Of a stretch of DNA of 32,293 bases, positions 24,703 to 32,293 are shown piece by piece. Origin of the DNA: an uncultured bacterium (GTDB taxonomy: Bacteria; Planctomycetota; Uabimicrobiia; Uabimicrobiales; JABWCH01); the NCBI GenBank assembly GCA_938003875.1, contig CALKWO010000164.1, positions 1 through 32,293 of the forward strand, in the 5' to 3' direction. Position 1 is the first letter of the stretch. Each line of letters opens with the position of its first letter. Made by a program: the position numbers and the translations under genes. The notes beneath the pieces were generated by a model. It did no database searches. It was not told where the DNA came from and worked only from the letters and a program-made list of their open reading frames with translations.

Positions 24703-27700
24703 ATGAATCCAGGGCAAACAACACAAACGATTGCAAATTACCAGCTTCTCGACCGTTGGGAAGGAAGTGAATGGGGTACAAACTACATTGCCAGGCGGAT
24801 GGAACAGCCCCAAGAGGATAAAGAGTATGTGGTTAAAATTTTGCCTCAGAAATACCAGCGTCAGCACCATCTCTTGAGGAAAGAAGGCAAAATTTTACAA
24901 AGATTATCCCACAGGGTTCTGGCGCAGTTTGTAGAAACAGGAGTATGCAGCAAAGGGGAGTTCAAGGGCTATCCTTATGTGGTATCTCAGCATATTCCAG
25001 GGGAAACACTGGCAGCCTATCTCAAAAAAAATGTCCTCTCTCCTCATACGGCAATGCGTTGGGCTTATGAGTTGTGCGAAGGGTTGGAATATTTGCATAG
25101 CCAGCCCGTGGTACATCGTAGTCTCAACCCTGGTAATATTATCGTCTCATGGCATGAGAGGTATGGACGCATTGTACGCATTATGGACGCGGGTATCGCT
25201 GTATGCTGCCAGCCATCTCAGGAAAGCAATGGGCTACTTCCCTATTTTAGCCCAGAGCAATTGTCAGATAGGCGAGTCTCTATGCAAGCAGATATTTATG
25301 CTATGGGACTTATCCTATACGAATTGTTTACAGGAGTCTATCCTTATGAGCCTCCCCAAAATCATGATGCAAAGGAGTGGCGGAAAGTCCATAATAAAAT
25401 GAAGCCTGCCAGGTTTCAAATCCCAGGCATTCCAGATACAATAAGCGATCTGGTGCAGAGTTGCCTTTCTAAGAAACCATCCAAACGTCCTACGGCTGCA
25501 AAGCTTGTGGAAATGCTGCAAAAAGAAGTGTCAGGGATTGGACAACCAAGCTATATCGGAATTTTAGGGCATCGTGGTTCAGGAAAGACATGCTATCTCA
25601 CATCCCTTTATCATGTGTCTGATGCGAGTGCTGAAACCTGTGATATTTTGGAAGAAAAGCACACAGAGCTGTATCTCAAAGGACAATTGCCCTCTGCCAC
25701 TGCCTTGTCCTCGTATCGTCTTAATTTCAAGATCAATACTTCAGACAAGATTTATGACATCGTGACTAAAGATTATGGCGGAGAGCTTCTGGAAGGCAGA
25801 AGAGAAGAGCGTCTCAACATAGAAGAAGCCATAGACAAAGATTTGCTCAAAGAGAAACGCAATGAAGTTTATGAATTTTTCCAAAACGCTCGTGCAATGA
25901 TGATTATGGTAGAAACTAAACCATTGAAGAAAGACCTTAAGGCACAAATTAACTATCGGAATGAAATCTATTCGCTGATCTCTCTTATTTCTCAGATAAA
26001 AGAGGGAAAAAGATCCATTAGCATGCCTGTTGCGCTAGTTTTGACGAAATGGGATCGTATGGCGAATATTTCTTCCAACGATGCACTGGAAGAAAAACGA
26101 GCTATTCGCTATATAGCACAGACGGATTGGATATGTGATCTTTATGAGAAGCTAAACATCTTGTGTTCTCACCTCAAAGTGTTCCCTGTTTACGCTTTTT
26201 TAGGGGATAAGCCTGCTCCTGGCAATCTACAGGGATTCAATATTCCTGCACCAGTTTTATGGGCAGCAGACCAATCGGAAGAAGCTCTTCTATATCAGGC
26301 AAAGCAAATGTCTGCCAGCGATGAATACGATGTATCCGATAAACTGGCTTTTCATTGGCGACTTCTGCATATCGAAAATATCACGAGCCAAAGAGTGAGG
26401 AGCGAAATCCTTGCAGATATGCAAGTTTTAAGCAAAAAGCTTTTGGATGAGGTAAACTCAAAGGTAGCTGCCAATACAAAGGAATTGCCTTGGGTAATCG
26501 GACAATACAATCAGTTTCTGAAAACCAGGGGAATCCAAAGCCCAGAAGAAGAGGAAGCTCGAACTCTGTTGTATCGCTATCAGGCTAGATTGAAGAAGAA
26601 ACGCAGCCAAAAAATAAAAGCGATGTTTGTAGCTTTATTGCTTTTGGTATATGGACTATGGGAAGCATGGGGCTACTATAGCATTGAAAGAGCGATTCTC
26701 AATTTCCAGGAAAGCAAAATCCAGACGGTAGATTTGCTTTCCCAAGTCTCTTACTATCAGAAATGGAATGTGATAAGCATCCTTCGCTATTTTTTATCTC
26801 CGCACATCAATCAAAAAATTCGGCAACTCGTGAAGCAACATTATATGAGGTGGATTGAAAAGCATCTTGAGGATGCTCCCAAGATTCAAGAAAATATTGC
26901 TCTTGGCCGTGGTAATTTGCCTATTATTCGCATCGAACTTGAGAAATCAAGAAAGGAGCTGGAAGGATACAAACTACAGCAACAAAAATTAATAGAGCTA
27001 CAAAAAATCAGGCAACGATGGTCTAAGGAGTTTGGGCTTTCCCTCATACAAGAAATCAAAGATCAAGCTCTTGAAGATAAACTACAATCCATCAAAGAAT
27101 GCCAAAACGGATGGGCATCCTATATAAAATATTTTAAAGAAATCGAATCCATATTCGAACAAGGGACAAAGCTTTCTGAAAGCCAAAATCGTTTGCTGAA
27201 AGAAAAACAAAATTTGCAAAAGAGACTACATACTGTAGAAGAGAAACAATTTGAGCTGTCTCAGGTAAAGGAACTTTTGAGTCTGATAGACCAACATAAG
27301 GGATCATGGAAAGGGTTGAGTGCAGAAGCCTCCGCTTATATAAAAAATTATCCAAAGTCTCCTTTTCAAAACGATGTAAAAAGACTTCTTACTGAAATAG
27401 AAAAAGAGCTTGTTGGATGGAGTGAACCAGTAAAAAAACTAGAAGAATTGGATCATTTTTATGTAATTTACCTCGGATTAGAAAAATTTAGAGATAAAGA
27501 AATTCTCTTGATGATTCCTTACGAAAGCGATTCCTTACAGATCATACAAAAGAAAAAAAATGACTTAGACAATATCCGTTTGCAATGCAAAAAAATAGAA
27601 ACAGCGATCCAAGAAAAAAAAATTCCTCCAGCCAATGCTTCCAAGTATAGCTTTTTGTCTCGTCAATGCCTTAATTTAATAGAAAAACAGGAGCAAAGAT

Positions 27701-28974
27701 GTCGCTATTGTTTAATGCGGGATGAATTGGATAGCCTGGTACAAAAAATTGATACCCAAATACAATCAGACAATATTCCTCATCGTTTATTGATGTTGGA
27801 AATGAAACTCAAGCGCATTGCCGATTGGCAAAAAAATCTTCAAGAATGGCAAATCCCAGAGCAACAACTCTTGGCCGGCGATTATCAAAATCTAGTCAAC
27901 AAAAAAAAACAGGCACTTCGTGGCCTTTCCATTTACAATGTTTGCGGAGAATTGGAAAAATTCTATCGTAACAAAGAAATCCTTTCTGTTTCTCCTATAG
28001 ATAGTGATTCCAGAGCCAGCATTCAAGAAAAACAAAGCAATATAAGCAGACGAATGGAACAATGTCTGCAGATAGAGGAAGCAATTGCCACAAAAAGAAT
28101 ACCACAGCAGCAATCTAGCCCTTATAGCGATTTATGCAAGGTATGCCGTACTTTATTGGAAGAACAACAAAAACGGTGCCATTATTTTTTTGCTCAGGAT
28201 GACCTCAATAGATTGTCACAGCAAGTTCAGATAGAGGCGCAAGCTGCTAATATCGGGCTTTCCTTAGACAAAAGACTGGAACGAATCCTAAATTTACTAA
28301 GCCAACTCGAAGAATGGAAACCTGATTCTTCTAATTTATTAAAAGAAGACTATAATAAAGTGATTGTCAATCGAGATCAAATTGCAAAAAGCTTTGTGAT
28401 ATATAAAATTTGTCAGGATTTGGAAAAATTCTATCGCAACAATGGTATATCACAACTCAAACCTATGCTTTATGATTCTGTTAGTCGTATAGAGGAGAAG
28501 CAAAAGACCTTGCAATCCCGTTATCGACAATGCAAAGAGATCGAAAAAGCAATCGCCGATAAACAAATTCCTTTGCAGCAGGCAGAAACTTATCGAACTT
28601 TATACCAGCAATGCCAAAATTTACTAGGGGAACAAGAAAAACGCTGTGTGTTTTTTTTGCGATATAAAAATTTAGAAGAAATCGAGGGTGCTTGCAAGAA
28701 GGTAAATATTTTCAAGAGCGATACTCCAGACACGTTAAAAAATAAGCTGGAAGAGCTTGAAAAGCAGTTAGAAAAGTTAAAAGAGATACAACTTACTGGC
28801 CTTCTAAATAATGACAATGTGGAAGCTGGCTCTAAGAAAAATCAGATCTATGGGTATATTAGCGAGCAGAAAGAAAAAATAAATCAAACATTGAAATTGC
28901 TAGAAAGTTTGGAAAAAAAATGTCAATATTGGCTTCAAGTTTTAGAGCTTATGAAAAAAATAGAAAATAATTAA
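24703..28974 (+). CDS. Transmembrane pseudokinase-GTPase paralogue
   Basis: 1423 residues, AAGGA eight bases before the ATG. It aligns with the 1661-residue protein through kinase, GTPase, membrane and repeat regions. The kinase domain (about 12-275) keeps Lys45 and the SPEQ motif, but HRDLKPSN has become HRSLNPGN (138-145), so the catalytic Asp is Ser140 and the following Lys is Asn142. DFG is DAG (162-164) and the glycine loop is eroded (WEGSEWGT). It is therefore a predicted pseudokinase. The P-loop domain is almost unchanged: GHRGSGKT (289-296), KDYGGEL (356-362), LTKWD (447-451). One membrane helix lies near 637-657 (MFVALLLLVYGLWEAW). Three ~156-residue Cys-containing helical units start near 919, 1077 and 1233. 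The C-terminal beta domain of the other protein is missing here and is encoded separately by the next gene. It likely acts as an allosteric or structural partner of the active kinase. Confidence 0.9.
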   Translation: MNPGQTTQTIANYQLLDRWEGSEWGTNYIARRMEQPQEDKEYVVKILPQKYQRQHHLLRKEGKILQRLSHRVLAQFVETGVCSKGEFKGYPYVVSQHIPGETLAAYLKKNVLSPHTAMRWAYELCEGLEYLHSQPVVHRSLNPGNIIVSWHERYGRIVRIMDAGIAVCCQPSQESNGLLPYFSPEQLSDRRVSMQADIYAMGLILYELFTGVYPYEPPQNHDAKEWRKVHNKMKPARFQIPGIPDTISDLVQSCLSKKPSKRPTAAKLVEMLQKEVSGIGQPSYIGILGHRGSGKTCYLTSLYHVSDASAETCDILEEKHTELYLKGQLPSATALSSYRLNFKINTSDKIYDIVTKDYGGELLEGRREERLNIEEAIDKDLLKEKRNEVYEFFQNARAMMIMVETKPLKKDLKAQINYRNEIYSLISLISQIKEGKRSISMPVALVLTKWDRMANISSNDALEEKRAIRYIAQTDWICDLYEKLNILCSHLKVFPVYAFLGDKPAPGNLQGFNIPAPVLWAADQSEEALLYQAKQMSASDEYDVSDKLAFHWRLLHIENITSQRVRSEILADMQVLSKKLLDEVNSKVAANTKELPWVIGQYNQFLKTRGIQSPEEEEARTLLYRYQARLKKKRSQKIKAMFVALLLLVYGLWEAWGYYSIERAILNFQESKIQTVDLLSQVSYYQKWNVISILRYFLSPHINQKIRQLVKQHYMRWIEKHLEDAPKIQENIALGRGNLPIIRIELEKSRKELEGYKLQQQKLIELQKIRQRWSKEFGLSLIQEIKDQALEDKLQSIKECQNGWASYIKYFKEIESIFEQGTKLSESQNRLLKEKQNLQKRLHTVEEKQFELSQVKELLSLIDQHKGSWKGLSAEASAYIKNYPKSPFQNDVKRLLTEIEKELVGWSEPVKKLEELDHFYVIYLGLEKFRDKEILLMIPYESDSLQIIQKKKNDLDNIRLQCKKIETAIQEKKIPPANASKYSFLSRQCLNLIEKQEQRCRYCLMRDELDSLVQKIDTQIQSDNIPHRLLMLEMKLKRIADWQKNLQEWQIPEQQLLAGDYQNLVNKKKQALRGLSIYNVCGELEKFYRNKEILSVSPIDSDSRASIQEKQSNISRRMEQCLQIEEAIATKRIPQQQSSPYSDLCKVCRTLLEEQQKRCHYFFAQDDLNRLSQQVQIEAQAANIGLSLDKRLERILNLLSQLEEWKPDSSNLLKEDYNKVIVNRDQIAKSFVIYKICQDLEKFYRNNGISQLKPMLYDSVSRIEEKQKTLQSRYRQCKEIEKAIADKQIPLQQAETYRTLYQQCQNLLGEQEKRCVFFLRYKNLEEIEGACKKVNIFKSDTPDTLKNKLEELEKQLEKLKEIQLTGLLNNDNVEAGSKKNQIYGYISEQKEKINQTLKLLESLEKKCQYWLQVLELMKKIENN

Positions 28975-29019
28975 CTAACTACTCAAAATTCTGCAGAATG
29001 AACTTATATAGGGGATATT

Positions 29020-29832
29020 ATGAAATTATTAGGATTGATTTTATTATATTTCATTATAGTTTATGGTGTTTCTTCTTTAACGGGACAACAAACACAAGAA
29101 TATGATGATTTGACTAAAAAATTGTATAAATATTCCAATTACAGCCAAATGATACAAGAAATTTCAGCATTAATCAATCAGGTTCAACAATCGAATTATC
29201 TGGAACGAGATTATTGCTATGAGCTGAAAAGTGTCCTCCAAAAAATTTGCGAAATGAGGGATGCAGATAAGCAAGAGTATGAAGAAATACAAGCCCTTGA
29301 AAGAAAACAGCAATTTGAGAATATGGTACCAAAAATAGTAAAGTATATCAGAAATGAAAGCCATTTAAGAATCATGCGAGATGATTTAGTAAACTATTAC
29401 CAGTCTTTCTCTGCGGGTATTGAAGTACGAATGGATGTATTTGCGAATGTTGATGATACTGGCGGTGGTGAGCCTGATATTAGGCTCACTATCACCAAAA
29501 TTTGTTATGAACGAAGCCAAAACAATAAGGAAAAAGGATTTACAGAATCCTTCCAGGAAGACGATAAAAAAATTTGGCCTGCAAAATATTTTACGATTAA
29601 TATGTGCCTAACAAAATTATACTACTTGAATATTGCTGTTGTAGAAATCGACCCTTGGTCCAGCGATGATGAATATGGTAGCTTTAACTTTTTTATACAG
29701 GAGCTTTTAAATAAAAAAAGTGTTAGCTATACACATTCCTGTGGCAGTGATGGGAGTGATGGATATGTAAAAATTGAATTGACACCACAGGCAATTAGAA
29801 AGAATAGAACATTACCCGCTTTTAATGAATGA
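29020..29832 (+). CDS. Exported Asp-rich beta-domain protein, split-off C-terminus of the kinase-GTPase
   Basis: 270 residues with a signal peptide (MKLLGLILLYFIIVYGVSSLTG) and AGGGG upstream of the ATG. After a helical part, the sequence from about residue 90 onward parallels the last ~165 residues of the 1661-residue protein. The order is a helical segment (LERKQQFENMVPKIVKYI), then the beta domain with DDTGGGEPDI (from 145) and SDDEYGSF (215-222). The shared motifs place Asp residues in two loops, as in Ca2+-binding C2-like folds, though calcium binding is only a guess. It follows the pseudokinase gene, which lacks this domain, so together they rebuild the architecture of the fused protein. 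The signal peptide implies that the domain works outside the cytoplasmic membrane, which supports the topology proposed for the fusion. Confidence 0.85.
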   Translation: MKLLGLILLYFIIVYGVSSLTGQQTQEYDDLTKKLYKYSNYSQMIQEISALINQVQQSNYLERDYCYELKSVLQKICEMRDADKQEYEEIQALERKQQFENMVPKIVKYIRNESHLRIMRDDLVNYYQSFSAGIEVRMDVFANVDDTGGGEPDIRLTITKICYERSQNNKEKGFTESFQEDDKKIWPAKYFTINMCLTKLYYLNIAVVEIDPWSSDDEYGSFNFFIQELLNKKSVSYTHSCGSDGSDGYVKIELTPQAIRKNRTLPAFNE

Positions 29833-29857
29833 TCTTATTTATCAAGGAGCAATCTAT

Positions 29858-31630
29858 ATGAAATTTTTAGGATGGATTTTATTATGTTTTATAGTATGTG
29901 TTCCCTCTATTTTATTGGCACAGCAAAAGAATGCCGACGATTTGATCGCTGCTCGCAAATGGCTTAGCGAAGAGGAGATTTGGGGAAGATTAGAAAAAGC
30001 CGAAGGGATAAAAATTGTGACAGGCGATTGGGAGAAATTGCAAGAGTCTGGTTTCTCGGAAAAATTTATTGCCAGGCTACGCGAATTTTTAGCATCACAA
30101 GAAAAAAAAATTATAGATCAAAACAAGCAAACTGAAAAAATGCCCGAAAAAACAGATAAAAGCCTCCAGACAAAGGAAAATCCGCAGGCAGAAAATCCGT
30201 CAGTTTTAAAACAACCTGAAAAAAAATTTCACCATGTTCTGATCGCTATTCAGCCAGAGCAAGCGGGGAAAGTCATCGTGACTCCTGCGCCAGATGCTCA
30301 GGGCAAAATTGAGTCTGGTACAGAAGTCACGCTGTGGCCAGAGGCAAATGCGCCATGTCTATTCGATCATTGGGAAGGCGATTTTCGAGGATACCAACCT
30401 TTTCGTATCAAGCTAGACAAAGATTTACGCTTAACAGCCGTGTTTCAGACACCCATTAAACCTAAAAAGCCGCCCAAAATAGAAAATACTAAGGTATTTC
30501 GAGAAACACGTCGAGAAGGCTATCTATACAAGGGGGAACTCATTGGAGTAGTAGAGGGAAAGGGAATCAACAAAGATTGGGGTATTGAAGGGGAACTCGA
30601 ATATAAGTATATTTATCATATAGGATATACTTCAGATGTCGTATCCAATAACGGCTGTCGTATTCGAGAGCTTCGAACTTTTGATACAGTGCAAGAAACG
30701 ATGCTAATATCCAAATCCAGGTTTCGCCTGGACTTGCGTAATGATTTTGAACCAATTAAAAATATGGTTGCCAATTTAGGATTTGTAATGGAGACTCTCG
30801 GCTCTGCAACCCAACTTCTGCCCTATCCCGAATGCAAAGTTGTAGGCAATATCATTACACTTAGTGGTACATTGATTTCTAAATCTGGCGGAGTTATAGA
30901 TTGGGGATTAGGAATGATGGAAAAAATTACCATCAAACAGGAACAAATAGAATGGCTATTTAAAAAACTAGAAAAAGCACCAGGAATGGAAAAAATTATC
31001 GGCACACTCACAGAACGGATTAAAAATCCCGATATGGGACGTATTCTAGGTTACGCCCCGACTTTGAAACTGCTGGAAGGCAAAAAGTTTGAATTGGAAT
31101 ATGAGGATGGTGTTGGCCTGGTCAAAGTGGATATAGCCGATAAGAACCAGATCATCAATACTCGTGAAAGAGAACTATTGGAGCGAGCCTTTTATCTAAG
31201 CGACTACTACATCTTCCGTGACAGCGATCAACCACGCCGAAATTTACAGATAGGTGATACCTGGCAAGTAGATGCACGCACCATTGCTGGTGTACTTGAG
31301 CCACGACTACGCCACCATGCTACAGGACGTGTTGCCCTCTCCCGTTCTAACAATAAGGAATACGAAAATAAAAATATGGCAGTGTTCAAGTTAGATAGAG
31401 GGAAAATGGAGATGGTACCCCAGACAGGCCCCCAGAAAATCGAAGGAGATGTTGCTTTTAGAGAGGGCGAAATTTTGTACGATCTTGAATTGAATTACAT
31501 AGCAAAATCTTTTTTCTCTGGTATTGCTAAATATAAAGAACAGTCGACCGATCATATGTTGTTTGGTACGAGGTTTTCTACTGAACCTAATATTACAATA
31601 CGCTATGAATGCAAAGCCACTAAAAAATAG
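29858..31630 (+). CDS. Exported protein with InlB-B-repeat-like domain, unknown function
   Basis: 590 residues from the ATG at 29858, chosen because AAGGAG lies eight bases upstream and a signal peptide starts there (MKFLGWILLCFIVCVPSILLAQ). An upstream ATG at 29825 would overlap the previous gene and bury the signal. A small helical domain (WLSEEEIWGRLEKAEG, WEKLQESGFSEKFIARL) is followed by a Lys/Glu/Pro-rich linker. A domain at about 126-200 ends in FDHWEGDF and LDKDLRLTAVF, the pattern of divergent InlB B-repeat domains, found in many exported bacterial proteins. The remaining ~390 residues are mixed alpha/beta without a recognised motif. The signal peptide closely resembles that of the preceding gene, and the 25-nt gap suggests the same transcript. 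It is probably the last gene of the kinase-GTPase operon and an extracytoplasmic component. Confidence 0.82.
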   Translation: MKFLGWILLCFIVCVPSILLAQQKNADDLIAARKWLSEEEIWGRLEKAEGIKIVTGDWEKLQESGFSEKFIARLREFLASQEKKIIDQNKQTEKMPEKTDKSLQTKENPQAENPSVLKQPEKKFHHVLIAIQPEQAGKVIVTPAPDAQGKIESGTEVTLWPEANAPCLFDHWEGDFRGYQPFRIKLDKDLRLTAVFQTPIKPKKPPKIENTKVFRETRREGYLYKGELIGVVEGKGINKDWGIEGELEYKYIYHIGYTSDVVSNNGCRIRELRTFDTVQETMLISKSRFRLDLRNDFEPIKNMVANLGFVMETLGSATQLLPYPECKVVGNIITLSGTLISKSGGVIDWGLGMMEKITIKQEQIEWLFKKLEKAPGMEKIIGTLTERIKNPDMGRILGYAPTLKLLEGKKFELEYEDGVGLVKVDIADKNQIINTRERELLERAFYLSDYYIFRDSDQPRRNLQIGDTWQVDARTIAGVLEPRLRHHATGRVALSRSNNKEYENKNMAVFKLDRGKMEMVPQTGPQKIEGDVAFREGEILYDLELNYIAKSFFSGIAKYKEQSTDHMLFGTRFSTEPNITIRYECKATKK

Positions 31631-31731
31631 CAGCGTATAGGACGAGGCATACAGAAAAGACCTAGCCAGCCGAAACCTATTTTTTTGCAATACTTTCTGA
31701 CTGGTTTGCCAGAAGTCTTCCGATTCATCTA

Positions 31732-31824
31732 GTGGGTATTGACCAAAGAAGCAGGGATTGCGATGGCGTTCGGCTTTTTGACAGACATGACTTTTCGACG
31801 TAACTCTGCGGCTATAATCTATGG
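31732..31824 (+). repeat. Hairpin repeat unit, diverged third copy
   Basis: Aligns end to end with the units at 1000-1090 and 1095-1185: GCAGGGATTGCG, then GCGTTCGGCTTTTTG, CAGACATGACTTTT, CGTAACTCTGCGGCTATAAT. Several substitutions and a short deletion weaken the hairpin pairing. The rest of the 31631-31955 intergenic stretch holds only the promoter and hairpin listed separately. Confidence 0.75.
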
Positions 31825-31857
31825 GCAAATCATTCATGATCATCAATTTTTTTTAGT

Positions 31858-31886
31858 TTGACTTGAGAGACGATTATATTTAAAAT
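31858..31886 (+). promoter_or_regulatory. Sigma70-type promoter of the last gene
   Basis: TTGACT (31858-31863), 17-bp spacer, TAAAAT (31881-31886); both boxes differ from consensus at one position. The predicted leader is about 60 nt and includes the hairpin at 31932-31947. Confidence 0.65.
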
Positions 31887-31931
31887 AGTAGTACTCTTAA
31901 AGTAGATTCAATTCTGCTATAATTTTATAGA

Positions 31932-31947
31932 CCTTTCATAAGAAAGG
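31932..31947 (+). promoter_or_regulatory. Short hairpin covering the ribosome binding site
   Basis: CCTTTC-ATAA-GAAAGG is a 6-bp stem with a 4-nt loop. Its 3' arm contains the Shine-Dalgarno sequence (GAAAGGA) for the ATG at 31956, so folding would hide it. Stability would be modest. Confidence 0.4.
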
Positions 31948-31955
31948 AATTTTGT

Positions 31956-32258
31956 ATGACACAAGCTAAAAAAAATGCTATGTTTATTTTTTTTATGGTC
32001 TTTCTTTTCTATTCTGTATCTTTTGCTTCCTCTATAAATTATGCTTATCTAAACCAGGGTACTCAGGTGATATGGGTTTCAAGCCAACTTGTGCCAGGTG
32101 AGCCTACTTATGCTGGACATCTGATTAACGGGGGACTTGGCGATGGGCAAAACAATTTGATTAGGGACGAAAAGGTTGCCTGGCTAAACAACGGAGCCAC
32201 AGAGTTCTTTTTTGCTTATGGTGATGCAGACCAAAAAAGGCATCGGTCCAAAATTTGA
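31956..32258 (+). CDS. Short exported protein, possibly frameshifted
   Basis: 100 residues with a good Shine-Dalgarno sequence and a signal peptide (NAMFIFFMVFLFYSVSFASS). The mature part (YLNQGTQVIWVSSQLVPGEP, HLINGGLGDGQNNLIRD, VAWLNNGATEFFFAYGDADQ) has the flavour of the start of a discoidin/F5-8C-like carbohydrate-binding domain, but is too short to name. It ends abruptly in the basic tail KRHRSKI. The change comes at an A6 run (CCAAAAAAGG, near 32231-32236), and the +1 frame there reads KKGIGPKFDQSQ before a stop, more like the preceding sequence. The gene may be a truncated pseudogene, contain a sequencing slip, or simply be short. The window ends 35 nt later. It has its own promoter and is separate from the kinase operon. 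Confidence 0.6.
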   Translation: MTQAKKNAMFIFFMVFLFYSVSFASSINYAYLNQGTQVIWVSSQLVPGEPTYAGHLINGGLGDGQNNLIRDEKVAWLNNGATEFFFAYGDADQKRHRSKI

Positions 32259-32293
32259 CCAAAGCCAATAAAATCAGATAACCATTCGTTTGA

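Noticed and set aside
16982..31630. Calling the kinase-GTPase operon an antiphage defence island
   Set aside because: No nuclease, toxin or known defence effector is present, and the exported and membrane parts fit envelope signalling better. The idea is not excluded but unsupported here.

Overview
The window is low-GC bacterial DNA whose layout suggests a Gram-negative, signalling-rich organism. It encodes a large alpha-2-macroglobulin lipoprotein, an O-antigen-ligase-type polymerase, eukaryote-like Ser/Thr kinases, an FHA-domain ABC transporter and an integron integrase, and it carries several dispersed palindromic repeats. Planctomycetota or a related PVC lineage would fit, but no rRNA or phylogenetic marker is present and this is an inference only. 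I saw no tRNA, rRNA or CRISPR array.

Left edge (1-1262): the 3' end of an integron integrase, a small unknown gene, and about 530 bp of nested palindromes and tandem hairpin repeats without a convincing gene. Next (1263-9044): a leftward alpha-2-macroglobulin lipoprotein gene, then a rightward pair (secreted GHSGGG-type hydrolase and a Yip1-like membrane protein). This pair is bracketed by two oppositely oriented copies of a short non-coding MITE-like element, each with its own apparent 15-bp target duplication. The middle (9061-14491) is mostly housekeeping: a small membrane protein, a Ski2-like DEVH helicase overlapping a HAD-IIA phosphatase-like gene, and the opposing pair ridA plus O-antigen ligase/polymerase.

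Right half (14492-31630): the most interesting part. An FHA-FHA-ABC transporter is transcribed divergently from a rightward run of five genes. These are (1) a 1661-residue protein with Ser/Thr kinase, P-loop GTPase-like domain, one membrane segment, three ~155-residue Cys-containing helical repeats and a C-terminal Asp-rich beta domain; (2) an 895-residue single-pass protein; (3) a 1423-residue paralogue of gene 1 whose kinase has lost the catalytic HRD aspartate; (4) a small exported protein that is the C-terminal beta domain of gene 1 as a separate polypeptide; (5) a 590-residue exported protein with an InlB-B-repeat-like domain. I propose a transmembrane kinase/pseudokinase-GTPase signalling complex with an extracytoplasmic sensing or scaffold side, coupled through phosphothreonine-FHA recognition to the ABC transporter. 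The nearest known analogy is PknF with the FHA-ABC transporter Rv1747 in Mycobacterium tuberculosis, but the GTPase fusion, the pseudokinase twin and the exported partners go beyond it.

Right edge (31631-32293): a third, diverged copy of the hairpin repeat seen at the left edge, a good promoter, and a short exported-protein gene that may be frameshifted.
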